A stretch of DNA of 12,398 nucleotides from Acholeplasmatales bacterium. GTDB lineage: Bacteria > Bacillota_I > Bacilli_A > Acholeplasmatales > Anaeroplasmataceae. A program made the position numbers and the translations under genes. Numbering within the stretch: the stretch's first letter is position 1; each line of letters begins with the position of its first letter. The notes under the pieces were generated by a model, which saw only the letters and a list, made by a program, of their open reading frames with translations, did no database searches and was not told where the DNA came from. This document shows positions 7,814 through 12,398 of the stretch, piece after piece. The stretch covers positions 1 through 12,398 of the forward strand of contig JAILGR010000092.1 of NCBI GenBank assembly GCA_024696565.1. The letters run 5' to 3'.

Positions 7814-9454
7814 CTAGCTTGTAGTTTCAGCTTCTACTAAACGAACCTTAGAATATAATTCTCTTAGCTTTGGCTTTTCAATCTTTCCTGTTGCATTTCT
7901 TAATACTTTAGCAAAAATAACCTTCTTAGGCCTTTTATATCTTGGCAAGTCGAAGCAGAATTTTTCTACTTCCTCTTCATCCATAGTAAAGCCTTCTTTT
8001 AATTCTATTATTGCTAATGTAACTTCACCCAATCTTTGATCAGGTAATCCAATAACTGCAACATCCTTAATCTTATTATTCTTTCTTAAGAAATCTTCAA
8101 TTTGTACTGGATAGATATTTTCTCCACCTGTAATAATTACATCTTTCTTTCTATCAACTAAATAGATAAAGCCATCTTTATCTCTTTTAGCCATATCACC
8201 TGTATATAACCAACCATCTTTAATTGATTCTTTAGTAGCTTCAGGATTCTTATAATATTCAACCATTACGCCATTACCCTTAACACAAAGTTCACCAACT
8301 TCTTCAGGTTTTGTTAATTCATTATTATTCTCATCAACAATCTTTACTTCCCAACCATAACCAGGAACACCAATTGCCCCAACCTTATGAATATTTTCAA
8401 CACCTAAATGAACACAACCAGGTCCAATTGATTCAGATAAACCATAGTTAGTATCATATTGATGATGAGGGAAAACAGTTAACCATCTTTGAATTAAGCT
8501 TGGTGGTACTGGTTGAGCACCAATATGCATTAATCTCCATCTAGATAAATCATAATCAGCTAATTTTATCTCTTCTCTTTCAATAGCATCTAATATATCT
8601 TGTGCCCAAGGTACAAGTAACCAAACAATAGAACATTTTTCTTCAGATGCTACATTAATAATCCATTCAGGTTTAATACCTCTTAAAAGAACAGCTTTAG
8701 AACCTGAGAATAATGAACCAAACCAATGCATCTTAGCTCCTGTATGATATAGTGGTGGAATGCATAAGAATACATCATCATGAGTTTGACTATGATGGTT
8801 TTGTTCTGTAACACAAGATTGTACTAAAGCCTTATGTAAATGTCTAATAGCTTTAGGAAATCCAGTAGTACCAGATGAAAAATATATAGCCGCATTATCA
8901 TTTTCATCTAATGCCACTTCATGCTTAACAGGTGAAAAATAATCAATAATATCTAAATATTGATCAGCAAATGGCACAAAGCCTTCACCTACATATATTA
9001 AAGTCTTAACCATTGGTGTATGGTCAGCTATTGGTTCAACTCTACCTATAAACTCATTACCAAATACTAAACAGTTACAATCCGCTAAATCAAGACAATA
9101 TTTTATTTCATCAGTTGTATATCTATAATTCATAGGCACAGCTAAAGCTCCAGTTTTTAAGATACCAAAATAAATAGGTAGCCATTCTAAACAATTCATT
9201 AATAAAATTGCAACCTTATCATTTTTCTTAATACCTTTACTTAATAATAAATTTGCAAATTTATTTGCTGTTTCATCAAACTCTTTCCAAGTAATGCTTC
9301 TTCTATATTCTTTTGCAATACCTGGTTCTACTAAATTAAATTCTCTCCAAGTTCTATATTTATCAGGCTTTTTACTTGGATTGATTTCAACTAAACATTC
9401 CTCATTAGGATATTCTTTAGCATTTCTTTCTAAAAAATCAATAATTGTTGTCAT
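7814..9454 (-). CDS. AMP-forming acyl/aryl-CoA ligase
   Basis: This 546-aa cytosolic enzyme of the ANL superfamily joins a carboxylic acid to CoA through an acyl-adenylate. All core motifs are present: the P-loop YFSSGTTGFPK (191-201), PPLYHTGA (233-240), NYGLSES (336-342), GWLYTGD (414-420), the hinge LVDRKKD (432-438), GGENIYP (443-449) and the catalytic lysine K524 in NATGKIEK. It is longer than PaaK-type phenylacetate-CoA ligases (about 430 aa) and resembles the FadD-like branch. A segment at about 26-52, rich in charged and aromatic residues, precedes the first core motif. It is the first gene after the T-box leader, with an AAGGGGGG ribosome binding site just after the T-box terminator. 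The acid it activates is not evident. Context (Tyr T-box, iorAB) points to 4-hydroxyphenylacetate or another aryl acid; a medium- or long-chain fatty acid remains possible. Confidence 0.9.
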   Translation of the reverse strand: MTTIIDFLERNAKEYPNEECLVEINPSKKPDKYRTWREFNLVEPGIAKEYRRSITWKEFDETANKFANLLLSKGIKKNDKVAILLMNCLEWLPIYFGILKTGALAVPMNYRYTTDEIKYCLDLADCNCLVFGNEFIGRVEPIADHTPMVKTLIYVGEGFVPFADQYLDIIDYFSPVKHEVALDENDNAAIYFSSGTTGFPKAIRHLHKALVQSCVTEQNHHSQTHDDVFLCIPPLYHTGAKMHWFGSLFSGSKAVLLRGIKPEWIINVASEEKCSIVWLLVPWAQDILDAIEREEIKLADYDLSRWRLMHIGAQPVPPSLIQRWLTVFPHHQYDTNYGLSESIGPGCVHLGVENIHKVGAIGVPGYGWEVKIVDENNNELTKPEEVGELCVKGNGVMVEYYKNPEATKESIKDGWLYTGDMAKRDKDGFIYLVDRKKDVIITGGENIYPVQIEDFLRKNNKIKDVAVIGLPDQRLGEVTLAIIELKEGFTMDEEEVEKFCFDLPRYKRPKKVIFAKVLRNATGKIEKPKLRELYSKVRLVEAETTS

Positions 9455-9469
9455 TTTAATCCCCCCTTA

Positions 9470-9502
9470 AAAAAATAAAAATCGTCCCCTAAAGGACGAT
9501 TT
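9470..9502 (-). terminator. T-box regulated intrinsic terminator
   Basis: A 9-bp stem (9494-9502 with 9479-9487) with a 6-base loop is followed on the minus strand by a T run (A run at 9471-9480). Its 5' arm overlaps the CCTT that can pair with AAGG of the T-box motif, giving the expected choice between terminator and antiterminator. Confidence 0.92.
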
Positions 9503-9706
9503 AATACCGTGGTACCACCTTAATTCGCTTAAATAATTAAGCCTTTAATAGATATAACGGTCAAACCCGGCTAATCTTACTTAATTTCAGATTGCAACTC
9601 CGAAGATGTATTCGAATATGCCCTTCATAATAGTTTACACCAACCACTATCTCTCTTTTAATCCAAACATATCTACTTTTTCTTCATCATAGTTTTTAAA
9701 AATATT
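9470..9706 (-). ncRNA. T-box riboswitch leader, predicted tRNA-Tyr specific (specifier UAC)
   Basis: This leader of about 250 nt sits ahead of the CoA ligase. The T-box motif AAGGTGGTACCACGG is at 9521-9507. Its UGGU bulge can pair with an ACCA tRNA end, as expected for tRNA-Tyr (discriminator A), although many tRNAs share this. Stem I contains AGAGAG and the conserved GTGGTTGGTGTAAAC distal element (about 9655-9630). The specifier loop is bounded by two helices: GAAGA with TCTTC below, and GATATG with CATATT above. The 5' strand carries AGUA and the 3' strand carries GAA (9613-9611) followed by UAC (9610-9608) and A, so UAC is the specifier. Stem III is a 6-bp hairpin (9527-9542). Uncharged tRNA-Tyr should stabilise the antiterminator and switch the downstream operon on. 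The class is certain; the amino acid is read by eye. Confidence 0.93.
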
Positions 9707-9712
9707 TGTTTT

Positions 9713-9741
9713 ATTATAGCATAGCGCTATTTCATAGTCAA
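9713..9741 (-). promoter_or_regulatory. Promoter of the T-box operon
   Basis: On the minus strand, TTGACT (9741-9736) and a perfect TATAAT (9718-9713) are separated by exactly 17 bases. Transcription would start near 9706. The promoter begins only 6 bases after the iorB stop codon, and no terminator lies between. Read-through from iorAB would therefore also enter the T-box leader. The spacer contains the 10-base palindrome ATAGCGCTAT (9721-9730). Confidence 0.85.
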
Positions 9742-9747
9742 TTTAAA

Positions 9748-10308
9748 TTAATGATTGTAACCTAGTTCAAAAGCCTTTAAATTAACATCTAATAATTTTT
9801 GTGGAACAGTTGATTTAATAACTTCAACCCACTTATCATATGAAATATCCATCTTTTTAGCCATAACACCAAGTAATACAACATTAACAGCCTTAATATT
9901 ACCAGCTTCTTTAGCTAATTTAGCGGCATCAACAAATGTAGTATCAGCTACTTTAGATAATTTTTTATCAATATCTTCTGGATATTTAGCTAAACCTGTA
10001 ATAACAGGCATTGGATTAATTTCTTGTGTATTAGCAATAATTTTTCCACCAATTTTTAAATAAGGTAAGGCTCTATATGCTTCTAACATTTCAAAAGCTA
10101 AAATAATATCTGCTTCTCCCTTATCTACAATTGGAGAATAAACTTTATCACTATACTTAACATAAGTTACAACAGAACCCCCTCTTTGGCTCATACCATG
10201 AACCTCAGATAGTTTTACATCATAACCCATCTCAATTACAACATTACCAATAATTCTAGAGGCAAGTAATGTACCCTGACCACCAACACCAACAATCATA
10301 ATGTTCAT
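9748..10308 (-). CDS. iorB: Indolepyruvate:ferredoxin oxidoreductase, beta subunit
   Basis: This small subunit (186 aa, normal for IorB) pairs with IorA to form the cytosolic oxidoreductase that interconverts arylpyruvates and arylacetyl-CoA plus CO2 using ferredoxin. It belongs to the pyruvate/2-oxoacid oxidoreductase gamma domain family. The visible motifs are the N-terminal GVGGQG loop (7-12) and SEVHGMSQRGG (34-44). The frame is open 27 codons further upstream, but the start at 10308 is preferred. It gives the family N-terminus MNIMIVGVGGQG and has an AAGGAGGA ribosome binding site. That site lies in the last codons of iorA, and the two genes are one base apart, so translation is coupled. 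Whether it works oxidatively or reductively cannot be told from the sequence. Confidence 0.95.
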   Translation of the reverse strand: MNIMIVGVGGQGTLLASRIIGNVVIEMGYDVKLSEVHGMSQRGGSVVTYVKYSDKVYSPIVDKGEADIILAFEMLEAYRALPYLKIGGKIIANTQEINPMPVITGLAKYPEDIDKKLSKVADTTFVDAAKLAKEAGNIKAVNVVLLGVMAKKMDISYDKWVEVIKSTVPQKLLDVNLKAFELGYNH

Positions 10309-10309
10309 A

Positions 10310-12049
10310 TTACTCTTCCTCCTTAATAATTGCATGGAATGGACATACATTAATACATAAGCCACATCCATTACATTGAGTTTCATCAATAACTACCTTA
10401 CCATCAACAAACGAAATAGCAGGACAGCCTAACTTCAAGCATTGTTTACACTTCTTACAAGCATCTGTTACTTTACAATGACCTGTATATTTTACACCCT
10501 TTAATAATGCACAAGGTCTTTGAGCAATAATTACTGATGGTTCATCTTTTTCTACTTCTTCTTTAACTACAGCTTCAAATGTTTTAACATCAAATGGGTC
10601 ACAAACTCTAATACTCTTTACACCAACAGCTTCAGCTAATGTAATTAAATTTACTGGTACTGTTTCTTCTAAATAAATAGTTTTACCAGTAGTTGGGTTT
10701 TGTTGATGTCCTGTCATACCAGTAATAGAGTTATCTAAAATAATTACAGTATTAATTCCTTTATTATATACAATATCAATTAAGCCAGTAATACCAGAAT
10801 GGATAAATGTAGAATCACCAATAACTGATACTAACTTCTTAGTAAACTCTTTACCACGGGCTTTAGCCATACCAAATGCTGCAGATACTGAAGCACCCAT
10901 ACAGATTGTAGAATCAACTGAATCTAATGGTTTTGTCGCACCTAATGTGTAACAACCAATATCACCAGATACAGTTAAACCTAATTTCTTTAGTGTGTAG
11001 AATGTCCCTCTATGTGGACAACCAGCACACATTACAGGAGGTCTACCTGGAATAGATTCATTTAATTCATTATATGGTACTGGATCAATTCCAAGTACTA
11101 CTTTCTTAATCATAGATGGAGTATATTCACCAAGTAATGTAAATAAATCTTTACCCTTAACATTAGTAATTCCTAAAGCTCTAACATGTTCTTCAATAAA
11201 CGGATCTAATTCTTCAATGATGTATACAACATCATGATTCTTAGCGAATTCTATGATCTTATCTGTAGGTAATGGATATACCATACCAAGCTTTAAATAA
11301 TCTACTTCATTGCCTAAAGCTTCTTTAGAATACATATAAGAAATACCAGCAGTAATTACACCAATTTTTTTACCATTATTTTCTACTTTATTAATAGCTG
11401 TATTATTAGCATAATCTACTAATTTTCTTTGACGTTCTTCAACTACTACATGTTTTTTAATTGCCATAGCTGGCATCATAACATTTTTAGCAACACTCTT
11501 TTCATAATCTTTAAGCTTATAATCTATTCTATCCTCTAATTCAACTAAACCTTGAGAGTGTGATACTCTAGTTGATAGACGAACTAATACAGGAACATCA
11601 TATTCTTCTGATAATTCAAAAGCTAATTTTGTATATTCTTTACATTCCATTGAATCACTAGGTTCTACCATCAATACTTTAGATGCTTTAGCATAGTGAC
11701 GTGAATCTTGTTCATTTTGGCTTGAATGCATACCTGGATCATCAGCAACACAATATACTAAACCACCATTTACGCCAATATATGATACAGTAAATAATGG
11801 GTCAGCCATTACATTCATACCAACATGCTTCATACAAGACATAGCTCTTGCACCCGCCATTGAAGCACCAATTGATACTTCGGCAGCAACCTTTTCATTT
11901 GGAGCCCATTCAACTTGAACTTCTTTATACTGAACCATACTTTCAGTAATTTCAGTAGATGGAGTTCCCGGATAAGATGAAACCACACTAACGCCAGCCT
12001 CGTATGCTCCCCTTGCGACAGCAGCGTTTCCTATTAATAATTTTTTCAT
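10310..12049 (-). CDS. iorA: Indolepyruvate:ferredoxin oxidoreductase, alpha subunit
   Basis: This 579-aa subunit carries the thiamine pyrophosphate and iron-sulfur centres of the oxidoreductase. In order it has the N-terminal pyrimidine-binding-type domain with SSYPGTPSTEI (24-34) and a transketolase-C-like middle part. The TPP domain follows, with MCAGCPHRGTFY (340-351), GDIGCYTLG (362-370) and GDS (411-413) paired with N440. The C-terminus is a two-cluster ferredoxin domain: C531, C534, C537, C542 and C559, C562, C565, C569, expected to hold two [4Fe-4S] centres. The length is normal for IorA. The start at 12049 has a GAGGGGAT ribosome binding site. IorA is known to act on aryl 2-oxoacids from Trp, Phe and Tyr. 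It is followed immediately by iorB. Beside a Tyr T-box ligase and transporter it may run in the carboxylating direction. Confidence 0.96.
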   Translation of the reverse strand: MKKLLIGNAAVARGAYEAGVSVVSSYPGTPSTEITESMVQYKEVQVEWAPNEKVAAEVSIGASMAGARAMSCMKHVGMNVMADPLFTVSYIGVNGGLVYCVADDPGMHSSQNEQDSRHYAKASKVLMVEPSDSMECKEYTKLAFELSEEYDVPVLVRLSTRVSHSQGLVELEDRIDYKLKDYEKSVAKNVMMPAMAIKKHVVVEERQRKLVDYANNTAINKVENNGKKIGVITAGISYMYSKEALGNEVDYLKLGMVYPLPTDKIIEFAKNHDVVYIIEELDPFIEEHVRALGITNVKGKDLFTLLGEYTPSMIKKVVLGIDPVPYNELNESIPGRPPVMCAGCPHRGTFYTLKKLGLTVSGDIGCYTLGATKPLDSVDSTICMGASVSAAFGMAKARGKEFTKKLVSVIGDSTFIHSGITGLIDIVYNKGINTVIILDNSITGMTGHQQNPTTGKTIYLEETVPVNLITLAEAVGVKSIRVCDPFDVKTFEAVVKEEVEKDEPSVIIAQRPCALLKGVKYTGHCKVTDACKKCKQCLKLGCPAISFVDGKVVIDETQCNGCGLCINVCPFHAIIKEEE

Positions 12050-12086
12050 ATAATCCCCTCTTGTCTTATTTTGAAAATTTAAAAAG

Positions 12087-12095
12087 ATTATACCA
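12087..12095 (-). promoter_or_regulatory. iorAB promoter, extended -10
   Basis: On the minus strand TGGTATAAT (12095-12087) is a perfect extended -10 element about 38 bases before the iorA start. The -35 region (about 12110-12115, ATTTAT) is poor, as is common with extended -10 promoters. The short leader of about 30 bases leaves no room for a T-box or other riboswitch. Confidence 0.7.
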
Positions 12096-12239
12096 TATAA
12101 ATTGAAAAAATAAATTTATTTTTGCTTTTTCCTTAATAAATAATTACTTTTTCATTAAAAACAAACTAATTTCTAATTATATTTTAATAATAGTACTGTT
12201 TTTAAAATATTTTTTATTTCTTAGTACATCTTAAATACC

Positions 12240-12268
12240 TTGATTTAAAAAAAATTTAATTATATAAT
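12240..12268 (+). promoter_or_regulatory. Promoter of tRNA-Arg
   Basis: TTGATT (12240-12245) and a perfect TATAAT (12263-12268) are separated by 17 bases. Transcription would start near 12275, about 30 bases before the tRNA. A perfect 10-base palindrome GCGTATACGC (12276-12285) lies at the predicted start site. The remaining 12100-12240 stretch is very AT-rich and shows no gene. Confidence 0.75.
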
Positions 12269-12304
12269 TAGGCATGCGTATACGCTAATAAAATTTTCAT
12301 TTTT

Positions 12305-12381
12305 GTTCTCGTAGCTCAGCAGGATAGAGCGTTCGCCTCCTAAGCGAAAGGTCGTGCGTTCGAATCGCATCGGGAACGCCA
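12305..12381 (+). tRNA. tRNA-Arg (anticodon CCU)
   Basis: This is a complete 77-nt cloverleaf. The 7-bp acceptor stem pairs GTTCTCG with CGGGAAC (one U-G pair). The D arm is GCTC with GAGC. The anticodon stem TTCGC with GCGAA closes the loop CTCCTAA, so the anticodon is CCT (12339-12341), reading the Arg codon AGG. The T arm GTGCG-TTCGAAT-CGCAT is intact, the discriminator is G, and the 3' CCA is encoded. No gene-disrupting change is visible. Any further tRNA or terminator would lie beyond the window. Confidence 0.97.
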
Positions 12382-12398
12382 TTTTGACATTAAAACAG

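Noticed and set aside
10309..10389. Upstream start for iorB giving 27 extra residues that overlap iorA
   Set aside because: The extension overlaps the iorA ferredoxin domain and does not match the IorB N-terminus. The start at 10308 has a strong ribosome binding site.
12050..12300. A second T-box or other leader upstream of iorA
   Set aside because: No T-box motif or stem I elements are present, and the predicted promoter leaves only about 30 bases of leader.

Overview
This 12.4 kb AT-rich window looks like chromosomal DNA of a low-GC Gram-positive bacterium (Firmicutes/Bacillota). The evidence is the Gram-positive form of S12 with its long N-terminal insert, strong GGAGG-type ribosome binding sites, consensus sigma-A promoters, a T-box riboswitch and the standard code with TGG for Trp. 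The ferredoxin-dependent 2-oxoacid oxidoreductase implies an anaerobe. An Erysipelotrichia-like gut anaerobe is a reasonable guess but is not proven by the sequence. Apart from mscL at the left and a tRNA at the right, every gene is on the minus strand.

Layout by region. (1) 1-703: mscL, a mechanosensitive channel with an unusually long extracellular loop, on the plus strand. It converges on tuf, with two hairpin terminators between them. (2) 774-5226: the str operon, transcribed leftward as rpsL, rpsG, fusA, tuf, from a strong promoter at 5199-5226 and with a second promoter just ahead of tuf. (3) 5395-9741: a three-gene operon (CoA ligase, sodium:solute symporter, amidohydrolase) with its own promoter and a complete T-box leader. 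(4) 9748-12092: iorA-iorB, a two-subunit indolepyruvate:ferredoxin oxidoreductase, with its own extended -10 promoter. (5) 12240-12381: promoter and gene for tRNA-Arg(CCU), on the plus strand.

The most interesting part is the pairing of regions 3 and 4. The T-box specifier loop can be read with the conserved AGUA and GAA elements, and it places UAC (Tyr) as the specifier codon. A T-box lets transcription continue when its tRNA is uncharged, so the ligase, symporter and amidohydrolase would be made when tyrosine runs short. Next to an arylpyruvate-type oxidoreductase, the simplest model is a salvage route. An aryl acid such as 4-hydroxyphenylacetate is imported by the symporter and activated to its CoA thioester by the ligase. 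IorAB, working in reverse with reduced ferredoxin and CO2, carboxylates it to the arylpyruvate, and transamination then gives tyrosine. Reductive carboxylation of aryl acids is known in methanogens and rumen anaerobes. Tyrosine T-box control of a ligase-symporter-amidohydrolase operon beside iorAB is what makes this locus worth testing. The role of the amidohydrolase is unknown.

Two starts should be placed inside the longest open frame. rpsL starts at 5119 (140 aa) and iorB at 10308 (186 aa), each right behind a good ribosome binding site.
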